Position numbers and translations under genes: made by a program. The notes under the pieces were generated by a model. It was not told the DNA's origin and ran no database searches. It was given only the letters and a program-made list of their open reading frames with translations. This document shows positions 1 through 8,411 of a stretch of 64,000 bases of DNA, one piece after another. Source of the DNA: Lachnospiraceae bacterium (GTDB lineage: Bacteria > Bacillota > Clostridia > Lachnospirales > Lachnospiraceae). Position 1 is the first letter of the stretch. The number at the start of each line of letters is the position of its first letter. Location: the NCBI GenBank assembly GCA_024403515.1, contig JAKSRS010000003.1, positions 62,001-126,000 on the forward strand. The letters run 5' to 3'.

Positions 1-1165
1 CCCTATATAGAGAATCCTTAACAAATATAATTGAATACCAGATATAAAGACAAAGGTTCATTATTCCCAGATGTGAAAGCTCAATCGGTGCAACAAAAAG
101 ATAAATCGAGTAAGTTGCAATCGATGTAAGAGTAAGTAAAAAGCAGGGAATAATGGACTTTTTATTTTTAAACATATAAAGGATTGCAAGGATTTCATAA
201 ATGTATCCGTAACGCTCGTGCATGGCAGGAAGGAAGAAAACTGCTGAATAAGTAAGAATTAAGGCAAACCCAATGAAGTTTGTCGCATTCATATTAATCT
301 TATTTTTAATTGCAAAAATCATCCAGCCTGCAAGAACGGCTACAGTTATAACCATTGCAATAGGTCTGATATATTCATAGTACTTCTGCTGATAGTTAAA
401 AGCCATGCATAACCAGAAGCTGGGATAGTCCATCATGATGCATTTGTATTCTTCGGTCTGTTCAAAGAAGAGCTTAAAACCTGTAAGAAAGCCTCTTCCT
501 GAGATTATGGCGGGAAGAGTTGTAACCCACATCACGGCAGGAACGATTGCGAAGTGAAGGACGGAAAATTTCTTTTTATAAAAGTATATGAATAAAAAGA
601 AAGGAAGTATAAACACGGTTTGAAGCTTAAAAGAAAAAGCTATGCCCAAAACGGCCATGGAAGCAATATGCTTTTCTTTATATAAAAGGTAAACGGCAAG
701 GATGACAAAGAAAGTGTATATTGAATCACACTGTCCCCACATAGCAGAGTTTAAAGCTACTACGGGTGAAAGCCATACCAGGCTAAAGGCAAAAGCCGCA
801 AGCTTAAAGTCTGAAGAAACGCTTCCCTTTTTTACGATGTAGGCAATTAGTAAGGCAAGAAGAAAATCGAAAAGTGTACTAAAGAGTTTATATGCGTACA
901 AAGGAATGATAGGAGTGTACGAAAATAAGGCTACTATTGTCTGGAAAAGTACGTTATAGTCACCAACCTGGGTTCCAAGGGCTTTTAGGCCACCCATTGA
1001 TTTTATTTCATCGTACCATCTTAAGTAGTCATAGTAAGAATCTTCGCTGACGAAATATCTCATTGTAATGCGCATATATGCACCAAATAAGAAGGCTGCT
1101 GCCATTATGCAGATATCGAGATGCTTTTCAATAAATACTAAGAATTTCTTTTCAAAAGAAAACAT
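1..1165 (-). CDS. GT-C type membrane glycosyltransferase (Gpi18/mannosyltransferase-like), partial
   Basis: The frame is open from ATG at 1165 to the window edge, giving 388 codons with the C-terminus cut off. A GAAAGGA ribosome binding site sits about 10 bases upstream. The protein is polytopic. It carries WGQCDSIYTFF and LPAMHERYGY, both typical of Gpi18-like/GT87 GT-C transferases, which use lipid-linked sugars outside the membrane. An acidic loop follows the first membrane segment (YFVSEDSYYD), as expected for the GT-C catalytic loop. It is divergent from the sugar operon at 1355. The donor and acceptor cannot be read from the sequence. The family call is fairly secure; the exact sugar is not. 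Confidence 0.75.
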   Translation of the reverse strand, partial: MFSFEKKFLVFIEKHLDICIMAAAFLFGAYMRITMRYFVSEDSYYDYLRWYDEIKSMGGLKALGTQVGDYNVLFQTIVALFSYTPIIPLYAYKLFSTLFDFLLALLIAYIVKKGSVSSDFKLAAFAFSLVWLSPVVALNSAMWGQCDSIYTFFVILAVYLLYKEKHIASMAVLGIAFSFKLQTVFILPFFLFIYFYKKKFSVLHFAIVPAVMWVTTLPAIISGRGFLTGFKLFFEQTEEYKCIMMDYPSFWLCMAFNYQQKYYEYIRPIAMVITVAVLAGWMIFAIKNKINMNATNFIGFALILTYSAVFFLPAMHERYGYIYEILAILYMFKNKKSIIPCFLLTLTSIATYSIYLFVAPIELSHLGIMNLCLYIWYSIIFVKDSLYR

Positions 1166-1203
1166 ATCTAAAGAGTATCCTTTCTATTTGTAAACCTGTG
1201 TAT

Positions 1204-1232
1204 ATATTAAAGGTTTCTTTAAGATTCTGCAA
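1204..1232 (-). promoter_or_regulatory. Promoter for the GT-C gene
   Basis: Reading the minus strand, TTGCAG (1232-1227) and TAATAT (1209-1204) are separated by 17 bases, about 40 bases upstream of the start codon. Confidence 0.55.
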
Positions 1233-1259
1233 ATACTTTAGTAATTGGAGCATTTTCCT

Positions 1260-1288
1260 TTTACAACTAGGACGTTTTCAACTATAAT
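1260..1288 (+). promoter_or_regulatory. Promoter for the amino-sugar/glycosylation operon
   Basis: TTTACA (1260-1265) and a perfect TATAAT (1283-1288) have a 17-base spacer. The leader to the ATG at 1355 is about 60 bases. Confidence 0.6.
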
Positions 1289-1354
1289 ATGTAAGATGCA
1301 ATGATTATGTAATAACATAGATTTATTATACTTATATATATTTTGGAGTGAATT

Positions 1355-2446
1355 ATGAAGGTACAGGCCAACCGCCTTGATCGCGGTTTTTACAAGTATC
1401 AGAAAGAGTTTGAAGACAAGGCTTTAGAGGTTTTAAGATCCGGCTGGTACGTATTGGGAAAAGAAGTATCAAGCTTTGAAGAAGAGTTTGCTTCCTATGT
1501 AGGATCTAAGTACTGCGTAGGTCTTGCAAGTGGTCTTGATGCATTATGGCTTGCTTTTAAGGCACTTGGAATTGGTAAAGGTGATGAGGTAATAGTACAG
1601 GCCAATACCTATATCGCAAGTGTTATGGGTATTACAATTAATGATGCTACACCGGTTTTTTGTGAGCCTGATGAGTATTACAACATAGATGCTGATAAGA
1701 TCGAAAATCTTATTACTGATAAAACCAAGGCCGTGTTAGTTGTTCATCTTTATGGACAGGCCTCAAATATGGATAAGATTAGCAAGATCTGTAAAAAGCA
1801 CAACTTACGATTGGTTGAAGACTGTGCCCAGTCACATGGTTCCTGCTTTAAGGGAAAAATGACCGGTACTTTTTCAGACATCGGCTGTTTTTCTTTTTAC
1901 CCTTCTAAGAATTTGGGAGCATTTGGTGATGCCGGAGCAATTGTTACTGATGATTTAAAAATTGCTGAAGACATGAAAATGCTTAGAAACTATGGTAGCC
2001 GTGTAAGATATTACAACGAAGTTGTTGGCGCCAATTCAAGACTTGATGAGCTTCAGGCAGGATTACTACGTGTAAGACTTAATCATTTAAAAGAACTTAC
2101 AGATGAAAGACTTGAAATAGGTGAAAGATACTTAAAGGGTATCAACAATCCAAGAATTGAACTTCCTAAGATAAGAGAAGGCGCAGATGCGGTTTGGCAT
2201 CAGTTTGTTATTAAATGTGATGACAGAGACGAGCTTATCGAATATTTGAAGAGTAAAGAAATCGGAACTATTATTCACTATCCGATTCCTCCTCATTTGT
2301 CTGAGGCATATGAGTATCTTGGACATAAAGAAGGGGACTATCCCATTACTGAAAACTATGCTAAGACTGTTTTATCAATACCTATGTACAATGAGATGAC
2401 AGTAGAAGAGCAGCAGTACGTTATTGATGCATTGAATGCTTTTTAG
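1355..2446 (+). CDS. DegT/DnrJ/EryC1/StrS sugar aminotransferase (FdtB/QdtB-like)
   Basis: This is a PLP-dependent transaminase of 363 aa, the usual family length. It aminates a keto group on a nucleotide-activated deoxysugar, classically dTDP-3-keto-6-deoxyhexose to a 3-amino-3,6-dideoxyhexose. The Schiff-base lysine is in YPSKNLGAFGDAGA (Lys185). The N-terminal region with SGLDALWLAFKALGIGKGD is typical of the family. ATG at 1355 follows TTTTGGAGTG. It is the first gene of an operon with the FdtA/QdtA-type cupin, a GT2, GtrA and a GT-C protein. The 3-amino product is inferred from that neighbour; other DegT enzymes act at C4. Confidence 0.85.
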   Translation: MKVQANRLDRGFYKYQKEFEDKALEVLRSGWYVLGKEVSSFEEEFASYVGSKYCVGLASGLDALWLAFKALGIGKGDEVIVQANTYIASVMGITINDATPVFCEPDEYYNIDADKIENLITDKTKAVLVVHLYGQASNMDKISKICKKHNLRLVEDCAQSHGSCFKGKMTGTFSDIGCFSFYPSKNLGAFGDAGAIVTDDLKIAEDMKMLRNYGSRVRYYNEVVGANSRLDELQAGLLRVRLNHLKELTDERLEIGERYLKGINNPRIELPKIREGADAVWHQFVIKCDDRDELIEYLKSKEIGTIIHYPIPPHLSEAYEYLGHKEGDYPITENYAKTVLSIPMYNEMTVEEQQYVIDALNAF

Positions 2447-2455
2447 AAAGGGATT

Positions 2456-2902
2456 TTGGTTAAAGAAGGTATGAATCTTAAAGACCAGTACAAAGTAATT
2501 GAATTTCCTGATTTTGGTGATGAAAGAGGAAATCTTGTAGTAATTGAAGGTGAAGGAATTGATATTCCTTTTGATATAAAAAGAGCTTTTTATATTTATG
2601 GATCAGACTCAACCGTAGTCAGAGGTCAGCATGCCAATAAAGAAACTGAGTTTTTACTTGTAAATGTTGCAGGGTCAAGCAAGGTTAAAGTTGATAACGG
2701 AAAAGAATCAACCATTATCGAGCTTAACCGCCCCAGAATGGGTCTTTATCTTTCTAATAAACTTTGGAAGGATATGTATGACTTTAGTGCTGATTCAGTT
2801 TTACTTGTACTTGCCAGCAGACATTACGATGGTAAGGAATATTTAAGAAACTATGATGAGTACATTGAATATCTAAAGAACGAGGGTTTACTTAATGAGT
2901 AA
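2456..2902 (+). CDS. FdtA/QdtA-type cupin (sugar 3,4-ketoisomerase family)
   Basis: This single-domain cupin has the conserved WKDMYDFSADSVLLVLAS block of FdtA/QdtA enzymes. Those enzymes shift the keto group of dTDP-4-keto-6-deoxyglucose from C4 to C3 before a DegT enzyme aminates it, which fits the gene upstream. The classical active-site motif is RGxHAHK; here it reads RGQHANK, so the second histidine is asparagine. Isomerase activity is therefore not assured. The start is uncertain: TTG at 2456 lies only 2 bases after AAAGGGA, while ATG at 2471 lies 1 base after GAAGG. The 3' end overlaps the GT2 start by 8 bases. Confidence 0.75.
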   Translation: MVKEGMNLKDQYKVIEFPDFGDERGNLVVIEGEGIDIPFDIKRAFYIYGSDSTVVRGQHANKETEFLLVNVAGSSKVKVDNGKESTIIELNRPRMGLYLSNKLWKDMYDFSADSVLLVLASRHYDGKEYLRNYDEYIEYLKNEGLLNE

Positions 2903-3839
2903 GATTTCTATTGTTATTCCTGTTTATTACAGTTCCGATACACTTATGGATCTTTACAACGATATGAAGGAAAAGATTCTAGGCGTTATCGGTGATTATG
3001 AACTTGTTTTTGTTGATGATGGTTCGGGAGACAATTCCTGGGAAATCATGAATGAAATCAAGGCATTAGATGACAACGTAAGACTTGTGAAGCTTTCAAG
3101 AAACTTTGGTGAGCACGCTGCTTTATTAGCAGGTTTATCCGTATGTACCGGTGACTGTGCTGTTACCAAGCAGGCGGATTTACAGGAAGATTCAACATTA
3201 ATTCTTGATATGTATGAAAGCTGGAAGAAGGGTAATAAGGTTGTTTTAGCTGTTCGTCGTTCAAGAGATGAGAATGCTGTAAAGGTTTTCTTTGCTTCTC
3301 TTTATTACAGAATAATAAGACGTTTTGTAAATAAGAATATGCCTCTTGGTGGTTGTGATTGCTACCTTATCGATAGAAAGGTTATTGAAGTATTAGAAAG
3401 ACTTGATGAAAAGAATTCAAGCTTAACCTTACAGGTTATGTGGGCAGGATTTCAGACTGAAATGATTCCTTTTGACAGAAGAGACAGAGAAAAAGGAAAG
3501 TCCCGCTGGACACTTGCTAAAAAGGTAAAGCTTGTTGTGGATTCGCTTATGAGCTTTTCATATGCTCCTATCCGCTTCATGACTTATACAGGTTTTATCT
3601 TTGATATTTTTGCATTCATAATTTTTATAAGTGTATTAGTTGAATACTTTACTAAAGGCACACCTATTGCCGGATGGTCATCACTTATGTGCGTTGTCCT
3701 TCTTTCGGCAGGATTAATCCTTATGATGTTAGGTATGCTTGGAGAATATGTATGGCGAGTACTGGACGCTGCCAGAAACCGTCCTCCCTTCATTATTGAT
3801 GAAGAACTTGCTCCTAAAAAGGATTCTAAGAATGAATAA
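2895..3839 (+). CDS. GT2 polyprenyl-phosphate sugar transferase (GtrB/DPM1/ArnC-like)
   Basis: This GT-A fold transferase of 314 aa starts with ISIVIPVYYSS and has the nucleotide-sugar DDG motif (VFVDDGSGDNS) and the QADLQE motif. Two hydrophobic segments near residues 225-285 anchor it in the membrane. The family loads one sugar onto undecaprenyl phosphate at the cytoplasmic face. The start overlaps the upstream gene by 8 bases and the stop overlaps the GtrA start, so translation is probably coupled. With GtrA and the GT-C protein downstream it forms a three-component glycosylation module. The donor sugar is unknown; the aminotransferase in the operon suggests an amino-deoxyhexose. Confidence 0.85.
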   Translation: MSKISIVIPVYYSSDTLMDLYNDMKEKILGVIGDYELVFVDDGSGDNSWEIMNEIKALDDNVRLVKLSRNFGEHAALLAGLSVCTGDCAVTKQADLQEDSTLILDMYESWKKGNKVVLAVRRSRDENAVKVFFASLYYRIIRRFVNKNMPLGGCDCYLIDRKVIEVLERLDEKNSSLTLQVMWAGFQTEMIPFDRRDREKGKSRWTLAKKVKLVVDSLMSFSYAPIRFMTYTGFIFDIFAFIIFISVLVEYFTKGTPIAGWSSLMCVVLLSAGLILMMLGMLGEYVWRVLDAARNRPPFIIDEELAPKKDSKNE

Positions 3840-4320
3840 TATGGAAAACACCGAAAAAGCCCCCCGTAAAGAGGGCTTTTGGCAATTTATAAAGTTCTTG
3901 ATTGTTGGAGTTTCAAACACGGCAATCAGTGAACTTGTGTATCTTGTCTTAATCTATTTTGATTTCAACTATATATTTGCCAGCATAATGGGATTTGTGC
4001 TTAGTGTATTAAATGCCTTTTACTGGAGTAATAAATATGTGTTTAAAGAAAACCCTGAAAGTAAACGTGTTTGGTGGAAGGTGCTTTTAAAAACCTATGC
4101 TGCTTATTCATGGGGCTATCTTATAAGCCTTCTTTTGCTATTTATATGGGTTGATTTGGTGAAGTTACCAAACTATATGGGACCTGTTGCACAATATACT
4201 CTTAAGATAAATAAGGGATTTGACGCTGTATTCTTAGGTCAGACTCTTGCTGAGCTTATGAGTTTATTAATCACTATTCCGATGAATTTTATTATTAATA
4301 AGTTTTGGGCGTACAAATAA
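3832..4320 (+). CDS. GtrA family membrane protein (lipid-linked sugar flippase)
   Basis: ATG at 3832 overlaps the GT2 stop and follows AAAAAGGATT. The open frame begins earlier at 3739, but inside the GT2 gene and without a ribosome binding site. The 162-aa product has four predicted membrane segments, starting FIKFLIVGVSNTAISELVY, with the conserved FYWSNKYVFKE and a closing FIINKFWAYK, all GtrA hallmarks. The family is thought to flip polyprenyl-phosphate sugars made by a GtrB-type enzyme, here the gene just upstream. Confidence 0.85.
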   Translation: MNNMENTEKAPRKEGFWQFIKFLIVGVSNTAISELVYLVLIYFDFNYIFASIMGFVLSVLNAFYWSNKYVFKENPESKRVWWKVLLKTYAAYSWGYLISLLLLFIWVDLVKLPNYMGPVAQYTLKINKGFDAVFLGQTLAELMSLLITIPMNFIINKFWAYK

Positions 4321-4337
4321 ATTTAAGGTGACAAAAT

Positions 4338-5891
4338 ATGAGGAAAGTAATTAATTTCTTAACAAAAGCGGTTTATGTCATTGCCGGAATTATTCTTTTA
4401 TATCTTTCATATAATTCCATGCATTATACTTTTATGCCCATGTTCAGATCTGGTTCTTCAGATGTTTGCGAAGGCCCGGATTCAAGACTTAGAAGTTTAA
4501 TTTTTGTATTGCTTGCGTTCTTATGTGTATTTTTAATTTCAAAACTTCTTTTTATTGGTACCCGTAATAAAAAGCAGAGAGCAAACAGGGTAAAGGGCTT
4601 TTTGGTTCTTGATATTGCTCTTACTGCAGCTTTTTTGTTTATGTATGTAAAGAACACCCACATTGCACCATATTGGGACCAGGCTCAGGTTCTAAATGAT
4701 GCTAAGGCTTTTTTGGCCGGTGATTTTTCGGATATGGCCAATACCTATCTTCATAAGTTTCCACAGCAGTTGGGACTGATTTTCTGGGAAATTCCGTTTC
4801 TTTTTATCTGGAATGATTTTATGGTATTTCAATATCTAAATGCCATTTTTATTCTACTTACAATTTATGTTTCCTATCTTCTTGTAAGAGAACTGTTTGC
4901 TGACGAGCTTGTTGAGTTTCTTACAATTGTTGCTGTTACTTTATTTTTACCTATCCATGTATACGTAAACTTTATATATGGAGACCTTCCGTCGATAATG
5001 GGGTGCCTTTTTATAGCCCTTATGCTTGCTAAGTGGTGTAAGACTGACAAGGGAAATTATCTTGTAGTGGCCATTATTGCTTCCTGCGTTTTTACACTTG
5101 TAAGAGAAAATGTTTTGATATTCCTTATTGCATCAGCAATTACTATTACACTCACTGCTATAAAGAAGAGAAGGTACATGGCTATTCTGGCAGCTTTTTG
5201 TATCATTATTCTCCCCATTCTTTCAAGTAAGGGTGTTCTTAAATTTTTTGAATATAAGTCGGGAGAGATTATTGATAATCCCATCCCTTCTGTAAGTTGG
5301 ATAGCGATGGGACTTCAGGGAGATCCTGAAACTTCTACGGGGGTTGGATACTACAACGGATACAATGAAGCTACCTGGTGGTATCAGGGGGCAACAACTC
5401 AGGCTGCGAGTGATTTTGTAACTGCTGAAATGAAAGAAAGAATAGACTATATGGCATCAAATCCTTCTTTTGCCTATAAGTTCTTCAGATACAAGGTATT
5501 AGAGCAGTGGATAGAGCCTTCTTTTGACTCATTATATATGACTATAACTAACTACGAAGAAGCAGGAAAATGGGCGGTTGATTTTTATAGTGGTGACTAT
5601 CCTGAAAAGCTGCTTTCATTTATGAATGTGTATCTTACATTGGCATATTTTTACGCTTTTATTTACATGATTTATGCCTTTAAAAAAGAGGTGACTCCGG
5701 AAAAGCTTGTTTTAGTCATTGCATTTATTGGAGGATTTTTGTTTAGTATTCTCTGGGAAGCCAAGGGCAGATACGCTATGCCTTACTTTGTATTTATGAT
5801 ACCGATTTCAGTCACGGGACTTGGAATGTCGGTAAATATTGTTGATAAGTGGATAAGAAAGAATATCTTTAAAAGAGGTGTTGATAAGTAA
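4338..5891 (+). CDS. Polytopic membrane protein, probable GT-C glycosyltransferase
   Basis: This 517-aa protein has about ten or more hydrophobic segments. After the third, a stretch with YWDQAQVLNDAKAF and later KFPQQLGLIF resembles the first extracytoplasmic loop of GT39/PMT-like GT-C enzymes, where an acidic residue is catalytic. Its position after GtrB-like and GtrA genes is where the serotype- or polymer-specific transferase usually lies. The stop overlaps the next start (TAATG, 5889-5893). The assignment is by fold pattern and context; the acceptor could be a teichoic acid, capsule or glycoprotein. Confidence 0.6.
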   Translation: MRKVINFLTKAVYVIAGIILLYLSYNSMHYTFMPMFRSGSSDVCEGPDSRLRSLIFVLLAFLCVFLISKLLFIGTRNKKQRANRVKGFLVLDIALTAAFLFMYVKNTHIAPYWDQAQVLNDAKAFLAGDFSDMANTYLHKFPQQLGLIFWEIPFLFIWNDFMVFQYLNAIFILLTIYVSYLLVRELFADELVEFLTIVAVTLFLPIHVYVNFIYGDLPSIMGCLFIALMLAKWCKTDKGNYLVVAIIASCVFTLVRENVLIFLIASAITITLTAIKKRRYMAILAAFCIIILPILSSKGVLKFFEYKSGEIIDNPIPSVSWIAMGLQGDPETSTGVGYYNGYNEATWWYQGATTQAASDFVTAEMKERIDYMASNPSFAYKFFRYKVLEQWIEPSFDSLYMTITNYEEAGKWAVDFYSGDYPEKLLSFMNVYLTLAYFYAFIYMIYAFKKEVTPEKLVLVIAFIGGFLFSILWEAKGRYAMPYFVFMIPISVTGLGMSVNIVDKWIRKNIFKRGVDK

Positions 5892-7114
5892 TGGAAAACC
5901 TTGTTAAAAATGTCATTGTTACCTTGAAAAAGGGTGAAGGCAGAACGATAAAAAGCGGCGGAAGCTGGGTTTATGACAATGAAATAGCGTCAATCACAGG
6001 AAGCTTTACAAATGGCGATATTGTTATGGTTCATGACTTTGACGGCTATCCTATGGGTGCCGGTTTTATAAATCAAAACTCTACAATCCGTGTAAGAATG
6101 CTTACAAGAAAAGCCGACCAGGTTATTGACGAAGCGTTTTTAAGGATGAGAGTTGAAAATGCCTGGAATTATAGAAAAGAAACTATGCCCGAAAAAGATT
6201 TAAACTGCTGTCGTGTAATCTTTGGTGAAGCCGACTGGCTTCCCGGTCTTGTTATTGACAAATACGATGATGTTTTGGTCGTAGAATCTTTGGCACTTGG
6301 AATTGATAAGCTTAAACCTATGATTGTTGAGGCTTTAGTAGACATATTAAATAAGGATGGTTTTAAGGTAAGAGGCGTTTATGAAAGAAGTGATGCGCCT
6401 GTACGTAAAAAAGAAGGGCTTAAGCCCTTTAAGGGATTTATCGGTGAAGAGTTTGATACAAATGTTGAGATTGTAGAAAACGGTGTTCACTACATGGTTG
6501 ATGTTGTAAACGGTCAGAAAACCGGATTTTTCCTTGACCAGAAGTACAACAGACTTTCTATCCAGAAACTTTGTAAGGGTAAGAAGGTTCTTGACTGCTT
6601 TACCCATATGGGAACTTTTGCTTTAAACGCAGGTATCGCCGGTGCCAGTGACGTTACAGGCCTTGATATATCAGAATATGCTGTTATGCAGGCAACAGAG
6701 AATGCTAAAAGAAACAATCTTTCGGATACTGTTCATTTCAGGGCAGCAGACGTTCTTGATGAACTTCCTAAGCTTTATGAACAGGGAGAAAAATATGATG
6801 TGGTTATTCTTGATCCTCCTGCATTTACAAAGTCACGTGAGGCAACGAAGAATGCTATAAAGGGCTATCGTGAAATCAACATGAAGGGACTTAAACTCGT
6901 TAAGGATGGTGGCTTTTTGGCCACATGCTCATGTTCACATTTCATGACTCAGGAATTATTTACACAGACAATTTCTCAGGCAGCGAAGAGTGTTCACAAG
7001 AGACTTCGCCAGGTTGAGTTTAGAACACAGGCCCTCGATCATCCTATTCTGTGGGCTGCAGATGAATCCTATTACTTAAAATTCTATATTTTCCAGGTGG
7101 TGGATGAGAAATAG
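5891..7114 (+). CDS. Class I SAM-dependent rRNA (cytosine-C5) methyltransferase, RlmI-like
   Basis: The 407-aa protein has an N-terminal PUA domain (residues about 5-80, VNGDIV/AGFINQNSTIRVR region), then a Rossmann methyltransferase with VLDCFTHMGTFALNAG as SAM motif I, VVILDPPAFTKS as motif IV, and CSCSHFM, which carries the nucleophilic cysteine. This order is that of RlmI/YccW, which methylates 23S rRNA; which base is methylated here is not shown. It is coupled to the glycosylation operon by a TAATG overlap, although the functions look unrelated. Confidence 0.85.
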   Translation: MENLVKNVIVTLKKGEGRTIKSGGSWVYDNEIASITGSFTNGDIVMVHDFDGYPMGAGFINQNSTIRVRMLTRKADQVIDEAFLRMRVENAWNYRKETMPEKDLNCCRVIFGEADWLPGLVIDKYDDVLVVESLALGIDKLKPMIVEALVDILNKDGFKVRGVYERSDAPVRKKEGLKPFKGFIGEEFDTNVEIVENGVHYMVDVVNGQKTGFFLDQKYNRLSIQKLCKGKKVLDCFTHMGTFALNAGIAGASDVTGLDISEYAVMQATENAKRNNLSDTVHFRAADVLDELPKLYEQGEKYDVVILDPPAFTKSREATKNAIKGYREINMKGLKLVKDGGFLATCSCSHFMTQELFTQTISQAAKSVHKRLRQVEFRTQALDHPILWAADESYYLKFYIFQVVDEK

Positions 7115-7163
7115 CCATGCGTATTAACCTTATAAGGAAAGAAAGCAGATAACAAAGGAGAAT

Positions 7164-8351
7164 ATGGTGAAAAATTATCAGAAGACTAAAATAGCCTGTT
7201 ACCTTGGGTTTGTAACTCAGGCAATATCAGCAAACTTTGCACCATTACTTTTTTTAAAGTTTCATAATGATTATTCTATATCTTTAGGAAACATTGCACT
7301 TATATCCACCTTCTTTTTCTTTACGCAGTTATTGGTTGATTTGTTCTGCGCAAGGTATGTAGACAAGATTGGATACAGAGCAAGTATAGTGGCTTCTGAA
7401 GTTTGTTCAGCACTTGGACTTATCGGACTTGCCTTTTTACCCGGACTACTTCCCAATCCATTTGTTGGAATAATCATAAGCGTTATTGTATATGCGATTG
7501 GTAGTGGGCTAATTGAAGTATTGTGTAGCCCCATCGTTGAGGCCTGTCCTTTTGAGAATAAAGAAGCAACAATGAGCTTACTTCACTCATTTTACTGTTG
7601 GGGATCTGTTGGAACCATTTTAATTTCGACGTTGTTTCTTGCAGTGTTTGGCATGGACAGTTGGAAGTGGCTTGCCTGCTTATGGGCAATAGTTCCCGCA
7701 GTAAATATCTACAATTTTGCGACTTGTCCTATCGAGCATTTAGTTGAAGAAGGAAATTCAATGAGTGTCAAAGCCCTCTTTAAAACTCCACTTTTCTGGG
7801 TCGCTCTTTGTTTAATGGTATGCTCCGGAGCATCTGAACTTTCAATGTCCCAGTGGGCATCAGCATTCGCCGAATCAGCATTAGGCTTTTCCAAGACCCT
7901 TGGAGACTTGATTGGACCTTGTTTATTTGCAGTAACTATGGGTATATGCAGAGTATTCTATGGAAAATACGGTGATAAGATTGATCTAAAGAAATTCATG
8001 ACAGGTTCAGGCATTTTATGCCTTGCCTGCTATTTACTTACATCTCTTTGTGCTAATCCATATTTGAGTCTCATCGGTTGTGTGCTTTGTGGATTTTCGG
8101 TAGGAATTATGTGGCCTGGAACAATCAGCATTTCATCTAGAACCTTCCCACTTGGAGGAACAGCAATGTTTGCACTTCTTGCCATGGCAGGAGATTTGGG
8201 AGGCTCATTAGGCCCCATGATTGTAGGCCGTGTATCTCAGGCAATGGGAGATAACATACAGATGGGCATGGGCGTAGGTTGTATATTCCCTCTTGTATTA
8301 GTAGTAGCACTTTTCTTTATGAAAAAGAAAGATCAGGCAAAAATTAATTGA
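7164..8351 (+). CDS. MFS transporter
   Basis: The 395-aa protein has about twelve hydrophobic segments. It has the MFS loop 2-3 pattern (ARYVDKIGYRAS) and a related loop in the second half (YGKYGDKIDLKKF), so it is a complete two-halved carrier. The start is either ATG 7164, 3 bases after AAAGGAG, or GTG 7167, 6 bases after it. The overall shape resembles sugar/fucose-type MFS proteins, but the substrate cannot be assigned. It lies 50 bases after the methyltransferase on the same strand. Confidence 0.8.
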   Translation: MVKNYQKTKIACYLGFVTQAISANFAPLLFLKFHNDYSISLGNIALISTFFFFTQLLVDLFCARYVDKIGYRASIVASEVCSALGLIGLAFLPGLLPNPFVGIIISVIVYAIGSGLIEVLCSPIVEACPFENKEATMSLLHSFYCWGSVGTILISTLFLAVFGMDSWKWLACLWAIVPAVNIYNFATCPIEHLVEEGNSMSVKALFKTPLFWVALCLMVCSGASELSMSQWASAFAESALGFSKTLGDLIGPCLFAVTMGICRVFYGKYGDKIDLKKFMTGSGILCLACYLLTSLCANPYLSLIGCVLCGFSVGIMWPGTISISSRTFPLGGTAMFALLAMAGDLGGSLGPMIVGRVSQAMGDNIQMGMGVGCIFPLVLVVALFFMKKKDQAKIN

Positions 8352-8411
8352 CTTATAAGCCTCCGGGAATATACTATAAATGTATTTTTTACCCATGAGG
8401 AGGTTTGATTT

